From NCBI GenBank assembly GCA_947650365.1, contig CANTAL010000027.1, positions 62,001 to 126,000 on the forward strand: a DNA stretch of 64,000 nucleotides. The letters run 5' to 3'. The translations under genes were made by a program, and so were the position numbers. The notes under the pieces are model-generated. The model was not told where the DNA came from. It ran no database searches and saw nothing but the letters and a program-made list of their open reading frames with translations. Shown here piece by piece: positions 10,813 to 22,611 of this stretch. Positions within the stretch are counted from its first letter, which is position 1. Each line of letters starts with the position of its first letter. The stretch comes from Chamaelirium japonicum (Eukaryota > Streptophyta > Magnoliopsida > Liliales > Melanthiaceae).

Positions 10813-11790
10813 ACCACCGCCACATCGGCGGACCAACACACCGGCGCCACACCAGCAGAACAACAAGAAAGGGGGACAAAACACCCCCAGTGCCCCACAC
10901 AACCACCACCGCCACTGCCACCACCGGCGGGAGACATGGAGCACAAGCTCCTTCAGCTAACGAAGGAAAAACGAAAAAAAAGGAACCACATCCAAAACAA
11001 ACAACGGTAACAAGATGATGAACTGCCGTGCACCCCTGATTGGTCACCACTCCTTCAGCCGTTGCATCTAGCCATCGGGGGTCTGTCCCACTGAGCAGAG
11101 AAGAGGGAACAAGAGATCCATCGTCGGAACATCCATCAGGCGGGCCGGGGTCCAGTCCAGCCACTCCAACGGCTCCAGCGAGAAGTCGCTACGCTGCCAC
11201 AGACTAGCGACCGTCGAACCGAGACAGGAGAGGTCTGTGGGATCCAAGAAAGACAAGCACAAAATCACTGCTGACGCTGACGTCAGCCGAGCCGATTGGC
11301 CATAACCCTAGAGATCGGGGGGAGAGGGTAGTGGGTCGCAATATCCACATTGGGAGGGAAGGGGACCCAAATCCGACCCCGACCAGAGCTGATCCATCTA
11401 ATTTTCCGAAATCTCCGGTGCTGCCGGTAACGACTGAGGAGGCCAAGAGGACGATCACCGAAATCCTAAACGAGAGAAGAAGGGAAAAGGGGTGCTCCGA
11501 GCCTACCCCTCCAATAATGGAAGCAGTGAATAATTCACGGAGTTGGGAATTAAAATTCTCAGAAAATAGGTCCCATAAAACGCATATGCGTCATCTACGG
11601 AGACATTTAGGCTACCATCCTCCCACACCAGGGTACATGCTTCCAGAGGGATTTACAAGTCCTAGGTTCTGACGGAGAGATTAAGTCCAACAAAGAGTTT
11701 GGATTTGCATTTCCCTGGGAACAAGCTAACATAGATGGGACACAATGTTGCACTATTTGGATTGTTACGATTGGACACAATAGTGTGGGA
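10813..11790. other. no supported gene; GC-rich segment
   Basis: Overlapping open frames occur on both strands (for example 10802-11164 minus and 11331-11672 plus). I recognise no domain in any of them. Codon bias and low-complexity residues (Pro, Arg, Gly) suggest non-coding or strongly decayed sequence. A remnant of a LINE ORF1 on the minus strand is possible but not supported by a motif. Confidence 0.35.
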
Positions 11791-11794
11791 TAGG

Positions 11795-12048
11795 GCTTTA
11801 AGATCGGATCCAAGGTTATGCACACATGGTTAGACCAAATGTGGCAATACTTGGCTCAGAAAGTAGGGCTAGCGCTTGGTTTTGTGTTTAAGATTGGATC
11901 CAAGGTTATGTACACATGGTTAGACCAAATGTGGCAATACTTGGCTCAGAAAGTAGGGCTAGCGCTTGGTTTTGTGTTTAAGATTGGATCCAAGGTTATG
12001 CACACATGGTTGGACCAAATGTGGCAATACTTGGCTCAAAAAGTACTT
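11795..12048 (+). repeat. 90-bp tandem repeat, about 2.8 copies
   Basis: CCAAGGTTATG recurs at 11810, 11900 and 11990 with nearly identical sequence between. Because the unit is 90 bp, a frame stays open and encodes three 30-residue repeats (each with TWLDQMWQYLAQK). There is no other evidence for a protein. Confidence 0.9.
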
Positions 12049-12063
12049 TTGAAAACATGTTGA

Positions 12064-12267
12064 TTATATGTGCCTCTTATACACACTTATCTAATATCTA
12101 ATAGTATAATACTAAACTGGAAGCCTCTCTCCCATGTTGCGACACGTGAACACCTTTTAAAGAGTCAGAATCCTTCTTCTCTGTATGAACGCGGCTCACC
12201 TTTAAATCCTATTAAAAACCTACCATAAAGAGGATAAATACTTATTCAATAACATTTAATAGTCATT

Positions 12268-12268
<1 letters not shown>
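12064..12268. other. gene-free AT-rich spacer
   Basis: Nothing recognisable was seen between the 90-bp repeat and the TA microsatellite. Confidence 0.4.

Positions 12269-12338
<70 letters not shown>
12269..12338. repeat. (TA)n microsatellite
   Basis: About 35 uninterrupted TA dinucleotides. Confidence 0.97.
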
Positions 12339-12346
<8 letters not shown>

Positions 12347-12547
12347 CTACGAATGGATAAAGAGAGCCGTTCGATACAAACATAAGAGGCGGTTAGAAAA
12401 ATTGATGACCAAGATCTCTAAGCATTGGATAGCATTTATAGATTATACACGATCTGCTTCAGCCCCTATATCCCCCATCGTTTCTCTCCGAAAATCCCTC
12501 AATACTCAATAGCCGTTCACATCAACAGTGGGTTGAACACCGTCGTC

Positions 12548-12688
12548 TTGATCATAGCCGTCCGTGGCCTGATCTGTGAATCGCATTCATCTAGGACAGG
12601 TAAAGCATTCGGGACAAACTCTTCGGGCTGATCTGTGAACCGCTGATCATAGCCGTCCGTGGCCTGATCTGTGAACCGCTGGGATAAT
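12548..12688 (+). repeat. short direct repeats
   Basis: GATCATAGCCGTCCGTGGCC followed by TGATCTGTGAA occurs twice (about 12550 and 12645), with a further partial copy of TGATCTGTGAACCGCTG between. Confidence 0.8.
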
Positions 12689-12746
12689 ATGCCCTGTCAA
12701 TCGGATAAAATTCGGGACAAACTCTCTCTCGGAGCCCCAATCTCCA

Positions 12747-12750
<4 letters not shown>

Positions 12751-12823
<73 letters not shown>

Positions 12824-13060
12824 GCTCTCTCTCTCTCTCTCTCGATCTCCAGCCCGATTTCCCCGCTCTCTCTCTCTCTCTCTCCAAACGGTCTCACCCA
12901 AACTCCCGATCTCCAGCCTGATCTCCCTCTCTCTATCGCCATGTCTCTCTCTCTCTACCGCCCCACGATCCCACATCTCCGCCACGAACTCACCCCCGTT
13001 CTCTCCCGATCTCTCCCGATCCCACATCTTCACGATCCCGATCTCCTACGCAGTCATCCA

Positions 13061-13094
<34 letters not shown>
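12751..13094. repeat. (CT)n microsatellites
   Basis: Long CT runs lie at about 12751-12842 and 13061-13094, with shorter ones between. Long open frames of Ser-Leu or Arg-Glu repeats here are artefacts of the dinucleotide. Confidence 0.95.
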
Positions 13095-13097
<3 letters not shown>

Positions 13098-13354
13098 GCG
13101 ATCACCCACGATCTCCCGCCCCACGATCCCGATCCCCAAATCCCTTTTACTACGTCTCCAGTCTGCCTCCCTCCCCATTAGAGAGAGAATTTGATCGATG
13201 GCACAAAGAGAGAAGCCGATCGCCACCCGCAGCGCCACCCGCAGCCCCTCCGTCCAACAAGGTTGGAAATCTATGTGCGTCTGTGTGTTTGATCTTTCTC
13301 TCTGTCTCTCTCTGTGTTTGATGAATGTTTTTTCGTTCCTCAGATCATTCGTCA

Positions 13355-13554
13355 ATGGAGAAGCAACGTTCCTTAGATCCTTCGTCAACAATCGCAGTCC
13401 CTCCATCACCCCTGTAGGAACCTCTCTCTCTCTCTTTGTGTGTGTGTGTGTGTACTTGAACCTTTAAATTCTTAAGGTGTTTACTATTTTTTTTTACAGT
13501 CTTGAGGAAACTGGAAAGACGACCCGATCGACGCCTGCAGCCCGTCCGTCCACC
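13355..13554 (+). other. possible exon pair of unknown gene
   Basis: ATG at 13355 opens a short frame (MEKQRSLDPSSTIAVPPSP) that reaches a GTAGGA donor at 13412. A TTTTTACAG acceptor (about 13499) starts a second stretch ending at a GTATGA donor (about 13555). The parts stay in phase. A related CACCCGCAGC...TCCGTCCAACAAG segment lies at 13222-13261. The protein is low in complexity and unrecognised. It may equally be a 5' UTR or chance. Confidence 0.2.
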
Positions 13555-13929
13555 CAAGTATGAACATCTGAAACCCAGTTCTAATTTTTCTTTTAATGCC
13601 GATTCTAAATCGATGCAAATTCTTTGAGGATTCTAAACGATGGCCTTGGCAACTTCCATCAGCAAAGAATAGTGTATATCAGAAGGGAGATGGAATTGGT
13701 TTTTTTTTTCCTTTTATGTTCCTTTTTTTTTTTTTGGTGTCTGCCATCACCGAATTTGAGATGCTCATTTTAGATGAGTTATAATTACACCTATAGGGTG
13801 TAAAAGTAGGTGACTTCAAAGGGGCACTAAAGTTTTGAATCATTTTCTTCCACATTAATTCTTCTAACCCTTTGATAAATGATTAATTGGAATGTTATCG
13901 CAAGGCGTATCAGTTGGCCATAAGCAGAA

Positions 13930-15925
13930 ATATAGTTACTGCATTCGGTGTAATGCAGTAACTTACGTTCTGCATACTTTAATGCCAACTGTAATGTTTA
14001 CAATGCATACTTTAATGCCAACTGAAAGAATGCATACTGATCAATTCAATGTATTACGTATGCCAATTGGGGATATATGCATAATGAGTAACAATGCCAA
14101 TTGGGGACATATGCATACTTTACAATGCATAAAATGCATACTTTAATGCCAACTGTAATGTTTTACAATGCATACGTAATTACTGATCTGCATACTTTAC
14201 AATGCAGAACATTGGAGTAATTACTGATCATGTTCTGCATACTTTAATGCCAACTGTAATGCGGTAACTTACTGATCAGTAATTACTGCAATGCGGTAAC
14301 TTACGTTCTGCATACTTTAATGCCAACTGTACCGCATTGTTCACCGCATTGAAAAATGGATTTCCCTGGACAACAATGGATTTTAGAGAAAAATGGATTT
14401 CCCGGAACAACATTTACGTTCTGCATACTTTAATGCCAATTCAACAGGCGGTAATTACTGCATACTGATCAGTAAAATACTTTACAACATACTGTACCGC
14501 ATTGCAGTAATTACTGATCTGCATACTTTACAATGCACGCGTTACAGTATTTTACTTTAAAGTATGCATGAACTTACTCTTTTAAACATACTTTACAATG
14601 CATACTGTACAATGCATACTGATCAAGACAATACGGTAAATTACGTTCTGCATACTTTACTGCATACTGTATACATTACTGATGCGGTACAGTAATTACT
14701 GATCTGCATACTTTACAATGCACGCAGCCCACGTTCATGTGGTAATTACTGCATACTGATCAGTAAAATACTTTAATGCATACTGTACCGCATTGCAGTA
14801 ATTACTGATCTGCATACTTTACAATGCACGCGTTATAGTATTTTACTTTAAAGTATGCATGAACTTACTCTTTTAAACATACTTTACAATGCATACTGTA
14901 CAATGCATACTGATCAAGACAATGCGGTAAATTACGTTCTGCATACTTTACTGCATACTATATAAATTACTGATGCGGTACAGTAATTACTGATCTGCAT
15001 ACTTTACAATGCACGCAGCCCACGTTCATGCGGTAATTACTGCATACTGATCAGTAAAATACTTTAATGCATACTGTACCGCATTGCAGTAATTACTGAT
15101 TTGCATACTTTACAATGCACGCGTTACAGTATTTTACTTTAAAGTATGCATGAACGTAATTACTGTACCGCATACTGCATACTGAACGTAATTACTGTAC
15201 CGCATACTGATATTTTACGTTCAGTATGAAAAATTGGTTTTAGTACTGATTTTTCATTTTTAGAGAACAATGCTATCAATGTTTTAGAGAACAATGCTAT
15301 CAATGTATTAGAGAAAAATGCGGTAACTACTCCAATGTTCTGCATACTTTAATGCCAACTGTAATGCGGTAACTTACGTTCTGCATACTTTAATGCCAAC
15401 TGTAATGTTTTACAATGCATACTTTAATGCCAACTGAAAGAATGCATACTGATCAATTCAATGTATTACGTATGCCAATTGGGGACATATGCATACTTTA
15501 CAATGCATACAATGCATACTTTAATGCCAACTGTAATGTTTTACAATGCATACGTAATTACTGATCTGCATACTTTACAATGCAGAACATTGGAGTAATT
15601 ACTGATCATGTTCTGCATACTTTAATGCCAACTGTAATGCGGTAACTTACTGATCAGTAATTACTGCAATGCGGTAACTTACGTTCTACATACTTTAATG
15701 CCAACTGTATCGCATACTGCATACTTTAAAGTAAATACTGTAATTACTGTACCGCATACTGCATACTTTAAAGTAAATACTACATACTGCATACTTTAAA
15801 GTAAATACTGCATACTGTAATTACTGTACCGCATACTGCATACTGATCAGTAAAATACTTTAATGCATATTGTACCGCATTGCCCTCGAAATCAGTAAAT
15901 TACCGCATTGTCTTGATCTGCATAC
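13930..15925. repeat. complex palindromic repeat block
   Basis: About 2 kb is built from a few short modules: GCATACTTTAATGCCAACTG, GCATACTTTACAATGCA, ACTGATCAGTAATTACTG and GCATACTTTAAAGTATGC. Several are self-complementary. The segment with CGCGTTACAG recurs at about 14538, 14829 and 15120, a 291-bp period. The opening segment (13966-14150) recurs at about 15378-15550, roughly 1.41 kb on. No coding sequence is present. It could be a local satellite or the iterated subterminal part of a large non-autonomous DNA transposon; I cannot decide which. Confidence 0.85.
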
Positions 15926-16385
15926 TGTAATTACTCTTTTAAACACTTAATTTCCTTATTTGGTAATTTTTATCTGATCAAAACAAAATTGAAGTGGGGC
16001 AAAATTTAGTTTTTTAACTATTTGGGGGTTAGTGTTTTTGAGCTAAACTTCAGGGAGGCAAAGTGTAATTTACCCATAAAAATTCGCTACTTGGGGATTT
16101 TCTGAAGATGCTCAGTGAGACATCTACATCATTGATGTTATACCATGTTCAATCCAAAATTGATATGTGTTAATTTATTTTAAAAAAAATTTTAAAATGA
16201 GAAAAATGGACAAGCGTTGCTCGCTGAGGAATTTTTGATAAAAAAATCTCCCAAATTTAACCATTCAATTGAAATACGTGATCAGCAAATCTGGTAGAAA
16301 ATCAACTTTAATATACATATCTTGCCCCATAAATATCCCAAGAATCCAAAATTGGGTAGTAAATTGATTTTTTTTTCTAAAAATT
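15926..16385. other. AT-rich spacer with repeat-family end
   Basis: I see no gene. 16022-16072 resembles the reverse complement of 441-490. A direct repeat of about 50 bp (CCATAAAT...AGAATCCAAAATTGGGTAGT) is shared by 16329-16374 and 16690-16734, flanking the SINE-like segment. Confidence 0.45.
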
Positions 16386-16394
16386 TTGGAAAAA

Positions 16395-16612
16395 TAAAAT
16401 GGTTGTTATGAGTCGCACTCGGGTGTCTAGCTTGAAGGTTCATATTACGAAATCACACCCGGTTCAAGTCCTACAATTGGGGTTGGATCCATGGACCGTA
16501 ACGGGACGACGTGGGGGTCTGAGAGGAGGGGCCTTAGCCGTTGTGTCCTGCCGGTGGCCGAGGCTCGGGTGGCTTGATGGGGTGGCGGTCGACAAGTACG
16601 GACATTATTTTT
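16395..16612 (+). mobile_element. SINE-like tRNA-derived element
   Basis: A good Pol III B box, GGTTCAAGTCC (16461-16471), sits about 60 bases into a GC-rich insert in otherwise AT-rich DNA. The A box is not clear (AGTCGCACTCGGGTG). The GC-rich body ends near ATTATTTTTAGGCCC. No clear A-tail or target duplication was found, so the call is tentative. Confidence 0.4.
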
Positions 16613-16734
16613 AGGCCCAAATCGATGCATAAACAGAAGAAATTTTCGATGCCCAAATCGTTGTTTTTTATAACGGGTGATGCAATGACACCATAAATCT
16701 TTCGAGAATCCAAAATTGGGTAGTAAATCGATTT

Positions 16735-17370
16735 AATCAAGGCTACTTCCAATTATGCCTTTTTTAATGTTGGAGGTGGCACAACCCACTTGGGTCGAAA
16801 GGAAGTGCAACAGTCTTTCCTGATCTATGAAAGATAACAAATAGTGAGTATATAATATCTATAGACCTCCAAAGTTAGAGTATAAATTAAACAACTCAAT
16901 AGGCATATTGATAAAATGATAAATAAGATGTCAGAGAAGTAATATAAAAATCATGTTGATTTATTTAGAGTTGCTAATTTTTGATTAAAAATAGTCGATT
17001 GGCAAATATTGGATTACTAATAGTCGATTTTTGGGTCTAAGATTAATTGGGTTTAATGTTTGGATAAATAATATTTATATCGGGGCCAAAATTTTTAATC
17101 CATTGCTCTGAAATTTTGGGTCCAATTATCAAACTTGAATGAAGAATATTTTGGGTCTAAGTAATGCCTATTGGGTCTAAATAATGGCCAAAATAGTAAA
17201 AGAATATTCAAAAATTTAGACCTCAGGGGATAAAAGTGTAATTTACCCCCTGTCATACTTGACCTCGATCCTCATCCTACATTACATATTCTAGACAAAT
17301 TAAATATTACGATTATATAGTTTGTTCCTTGACTTAGCTTCATGCATTCTTTGAATAATTTAAAATTTTT
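16735..17370. other. AT-rich spacer upstream of the Helitron gene
   Basis: I see no gene. TTGGGTCTAA recurs several times (17033, 17152, 17179). The 5' end of the Helitron may lie here or further upstream, but a convincing TC terminus was not found. Confidence 0.4.
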
Positions 17371-18308
17371 ATCCCTACAGCAAGTGTCTACCGGGTATAC
17401 TGTGTCTGTCATTCCCGTGGTCAGACCATTAGTGCCTGTTGTGTCAACCATGATTGATATTCCCGACATCACTGTGGCTGGTTAGTTACCACTATATCTC
17501 CCTATTTTTTTATTATATGAATATGCATCATATTGTAATATTATTCATCTTTTATAGGAAATGTGTCTCACCAATCAGCCTCTGTAGCAGTAGCCGATCA
17601 GGCTGAACGCGGTCAGCCACCTTCTGGACCCTTACTAACATCACCATGTGTTGCCTCCACGGTTTGTCAATCTTGGCATTGTGAATTTCATTTTGTTTCT
17701 ATACAAGTTATTATTATTCAATTTATTACAGTTTATTAATTTCAAGCATGCTATGGTGATTAGAAAATTCCTTTGGTTGTTTCCTTTGTTAATGTTAATA
17801 TCTTGCTAAGTTATCTTAGATTTTGATCGGATTTTTGTTAATGTTAGAAACATACCCAAGATCGTTTGCTATTTTTAAAGAGTACAGAGTTAACAAATAT
17901 TATAATATATCTTAGGCAAAATAATATTTTAGGGTATCAAACATTGACAAAAACCAAAATGATCTTTGGCACATCTTGGAATAAAAAAAATTATACATGT
18001 AATTAGATAATGTAATTTTAGTGTGTTTTTTTTTTTTTTATTTCGATTGGATTTTTGTTCATGTTAGAAACACACTCAAGATCTTTGGCAAATAAAATAT
18101 ACTACAAAAATAACAAACCAAAATGATACATCTTAACTCTTTTCAGAGTTTGTAATACATATAATACACCAAAACTTTTAACAATCCATGAAACATATAC
18201 ATTATAAAATTTTGAGACATATGCCTCACCTTATTAAGCCTCATGATCTTAAGATTATTACATTTTTAAGTATTTTCATTTTAATGAGTTTCGAAAATTC
18301 AAATGCAG

Positions 18309-18934
18309 TTCCGAAAGTTACTGATCAACCGAGGGCCATCTCAACGGTCATTAGCACAGTGTGCTCGAAGAGAGAGAGAAAAAGAAACTATGTTTTCATC
18401 AAAGCGAGCTAAATTTATAGCAAATCAATTATCAACACAAACTACCAAGGAAGACATAGCAGTATCATTACATACAGTATCCCAACAAGCACGGAGAGTA
18501 AGAGAAAAAGAAGCTAAAGGGAAAATGATTAATGACCAACTATCAACACAAGTTACCTTCGAAGACTTCATAATCAGTGGGAGCTCACGTATGGTGTAGG
18601 ATGGAAACAAGGGGAAAGAGAAAGAGGTTGAATGGATTTCTCATTTGAGGCCATCAACTACATCATCGTTAAGAGGTAAAAGTCACGTCCCGTTATCGGT
18701 TGATTCTGAAGTAACAGTATCAATACGTGCAATATCACAACGTATACGGAGATCAAGAGAAAAAGCGTCTAAAGAAAAAATGGTATACTCTTTTGAACTA
18801 CCAGAGAGTCATACAAGCAGCGTAGTTGGTGAATCTACCTCAAATGTTACATTTCAAAACCTTGGACTCGAGTTTCAATCAGTTGCATGTTCATCCGTAT
18901 TTGGAAGCATATCTCCAAATAGAGAAAATAACAG
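18309..18934 (+). pseudogene. RepHel N-terminal exon with three Arg-rich repeats
   Basis: This exon is part of the RepHel pseudogene. Three copies of a related motif appear: SLAQCARREREKE, VSQQARRVREKEA and ISQRIRRSREKA. Between them are repeated QLSTQ(T/V)T segments. The TAG at 18597-18599 breaks it. The AG|GT donor after AATAACAG (18935) and the acceptor TTAACAG at 19040 join it in phase to the zinc-binding exon. Confidence 0.75.
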
Positions 18935-21900
18935 GTAATATTATGAAATATAAAATAAATTTTAATATTAAATTATAAATATTTTAAAAGTATGGATAAA
19001 CTTAATAAGCATATATATAACCGTTTTATTATGTTAACAGTGAAAATCCAATGCAACTACCTCATGAGAGTAATAACATGAGAAATGATATGCAAACCAC
19101 CTATATTGAAGATACATTTGAGTATGAATGTGGAGACGAAAATATAACAGAGACAGAATCGTCACATCATGTTCCAACTGGTTGTCATTTTCTTGGACGT
19201 ATGGATGTTATCTGTACATTTTGTTCAGCTCTTCATTGGAAAGATGAACAATTAACCACATCTTTTGCTGGACATCCTTTATTTGGAATGTGCTGTTTAG
19301 AAGGAAAAATACAGTTACCCCCACTTTCTACATTGCCTCCTACTCTTCAATCACTATACGAAGGCTCTGATTCACGATCAACGTCATTTCGAAAATATAT
19401 TAGAGAATATAATGCAACAAATGCTTTTACAACTCTTGAGGCACAAATAGATGACCGATCATTAACTGGATGTGGGCCTACGTCGTTTATAATACATGGA
19501 GAATTACGTCACCAAACGGGAGCATTGCTACCAGATATTGGTAAAGTTCCGATTTATTCGTAGCTTTATATTTATGATCCAGACACTGCATTGGATTTTC
19601 GAGATCACCGTAATCCGAATTTATCAAGGGATGTCTTAAGTATCATTCAAGATACACTTTTGCAAAACAATCCCTTTTGCAAACTTTATAAACGTGCATA
19701 CGAGATTTTAAGTGCAATTGAAAATTTTCAAGAGAACAATAATGTATTGGCATATCTACACTATAAACATGGTACCGATCGTCGTCGCTATAATCTTCCA
19801 ACGACAGATGAAGTTGTAATTATATTACCAGGAGATGGAAGTGAGGCTCATACTTCACGAGATATCATTCTTCATTTGAGAGGCGGCCAAGAATTGAAAC
19901 GGATAAGTGAATGTCATCCGGCGTATCTACCATTGCACTACGTACTTATATTCCCTTTCGGAGAATTAGGGTGGTCAGAAGATCTACGACAGTTTGATGT
20001 AATCAATAATTGCTCAAGTAATTCCAGACTTACTCATACACAATATTTTGCATATCGGTTATTCCCTCGCTCGACAGAATATTCAACAATCTTACATGGA
20101 GGAAAATTATTCCAAGAATTCTTAGTAGATGCATGGGCCGCGAATGAACAAAATTGTCTTTGTTTTGTTAAACTCAATCAAAACATCATTCGGGCGGATA
20201 TATACAAGGGTTTAACAGATATTGCAGAAGAGGGTTTGTCTGCAGCTCAAGTTGGAAAAAGATTTATTTTACCGTCGTCGCATTCAGGAAGTCCAGGAAA
20301 TATGTACGAGATTTTCCAAGACTTCATGGCGATCACACGATACAACAAACATCCAGATATATTTCTTACAGTAACTGCAAATCCTAATTGGCCAGAAATT
20401 AAAGCAGAATTGTTACCTTATCAAACTGTTGTTCTTCGACCTTATTTAGTTGCCCGTGTATTTGAGTTGAAGCGGAAAGCAATAATGAAAGAAATTTTAC
20501 AAAATGGGATATTTGGCCGAGCAGTTACACATGTTTTCACAATTGAATTTCAAAAGCACGGTCTTCCACATATGCACGCATTGATCTTCCTTCAACATGC
20601 AGATAAGATTCGAACAATTGCACAAGTTGATCAAATAATTTCAGCTGAATTTCCAGACCCTGACGCACATCCTCTGCTTTTTCAAACTGTTAAAAAATGC
20701 ATGGTTCATGGTCCGTACGGGTTGAGAAACCAGCGTGCATCATGTATGGACAACGGTCAATGCACCAAACGTTATCCATGCAAGTTTACTGATGAAACAT
20801 CTATGGATTTGGATGGATATCCTATTTATCGACGTCGTAATATCAATCAAGTGTATATTGTGAGGAGACAAGAGGTTGATAATAGGGATATTGTTCCATA
20901 TAATCCTTATTTATCTGCAATGTTCGATTGTCATATTAATGCTGAAGTGTGCGCATCATGTCGTGCGGTTAAATATATTCACAAATACATTTATAAGGGA
21001 TATGACAGAACTACCATGGTTTTGGGAGGTGATGAGATTCATCAGTACATTGATGCACGATACATCGGACCACCTGAAGCAGCATGGAGACTACTTGAGT
21101 TTCCATTACACCAAGAGAAGCCAAATGTTGTGCGGTTAGTAATTCATCTGCCTGGAATGTATCATGTTACTTTTAAGAGAACAGAAGATATTGGGGATAT
21201 TATTTCTAGAGCGGCTAATCAAAATTCAACTTTGACAGCCTTCTTTGATTGTTGTGCTAGAAATCATAATGCACGCAATTTTACTTATCAAGAATTCCCT
21301 CAATATTTTGTTTGGAGTAAGACAAATAAAATATGGACCCCAAGGAAACGAAGTTTTGCTATTGGCAGGATGTATTTTGCTAATCCAAATGAAGGCGAGA
21401 AGTTCTTTTTTCGTTTGTTGCTCACTGTCGTGAAAGGGCCATAATCATTTGAATGTTTACGGACAGTGAATGGTGTTATTTTTCCTACATTCAAATCTGC
21501 ATGTGCTGAACTTGGATTGCTAGAAGATGATGCTGAATGGATACAATGTCTCACGGAGGCTACTATCTTGAATACAGGATATCAACTGCGAAGATTGTTC
21601 AGCATTATACTACTGGAATGTTCTCCATTACAACCCGATTCATTATGGAATATGTTTTCACAAAATATATGTGATGATCTTCATCATAAGCTTCGTGTGG
21701 AGTTTAACATTCCCAATCCAACAGAAGAACAAGTAACTGATTATGGTCTATATTTGTTAGACCAGCTTCTTTTACAAGCAGGTAAAAGCGTGACAGATTT
21801 TCCTCCCTTACCTTTGCCCGTAGGAGTATGGAGTATAGTGATTGGAAATAGACTAATTTGGGAGCAGCAACAATTAATGTACGAGGGACAACAAGAAGAA

Positions 21901-22527
21901 ACAGCTGCTAACGTTGCGCGTCTTAATACTGAGCAACACAATATGTACAAAGCAGTAACTGAGTCCGTATTCAATGAAATTAGAAAAGTTTTTTTTCTCA
22001 GTGGAGCAGCTGGTACTGGGAAGACATTTGTATATAATACAATAGCAGGTGCTTGCCGTAGTCTTGGTCACATTGTCATCATGGTTGCTTCGTCTGGTAT
22101 TGCATCTTTGTTATTATCTGGAGGCCGTACAGCACACTCGACATTTAAGATACCCCTTGATATATTAAAAAACTCAAGTTGCGGATTCACGAAACAATCA
22201 ATACATGCTGCTCTTTTTAGAGAGACTAAGCTGATTGTTTGGGATGAAATCACAATGCAACACAGATATTGCGTTGAATCTGTTGATCGAACCCTTCAAG
22301 ATGTTAAAGGCAATAAAAGACCATTCGGTGGAATTACAGTTGTCCTTGGTGGAGATTTTCGACAAATCTTACCTGTTATACCAAAAGGTGTGCGAGAACA
22401 AATTGTGGCTGCATCGCTCAGACGCTCAATAATATGGAATCATGTACAAGTTTTATACTTGGTACAAAATATGCGTTTGGATAGGGCAGAACCCGAAAAT
22501 GTTAATTTCGCCAACTTTCTGATGGAG

Positions 22528-22611
22528 GTAAATACTATAACATCCATTGGAAATCCGTATGTTGTCCTTTATTGCTTCTTACCATCTAAATCCTTATTTT
22601 TATTATTACAG
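22528..22611 (+). other. 84-bp intron in the Helitron helicase
   Basis: GTAAAT...TTATTACAG lies between CTGATGGAG and GTCGGATCA. Removing it joins FLME to [12 protein letters not shown], as in other plant Helitron helicases. Its length is a multiple of three and has no stop, so the frame also reads through it. Confidence 0.75.

Noticed and set aside
10719-11458. several Gly/Pro/Arg-rich frames
   Set aside because: They overlap on opposite strands in GC-rich DNA and cross a MITE edge. No motif was recognised.
12591-13321. Arg-Glu and Ser-Leu open frames on both strands
   Set aside because: They are translations of (CT)n microsatellites.
13930-15925. CRISPR-like array
   Set aside because: There is no constant repeat with unique spacers and no cas genes. 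The window is plant nuclear DNA.
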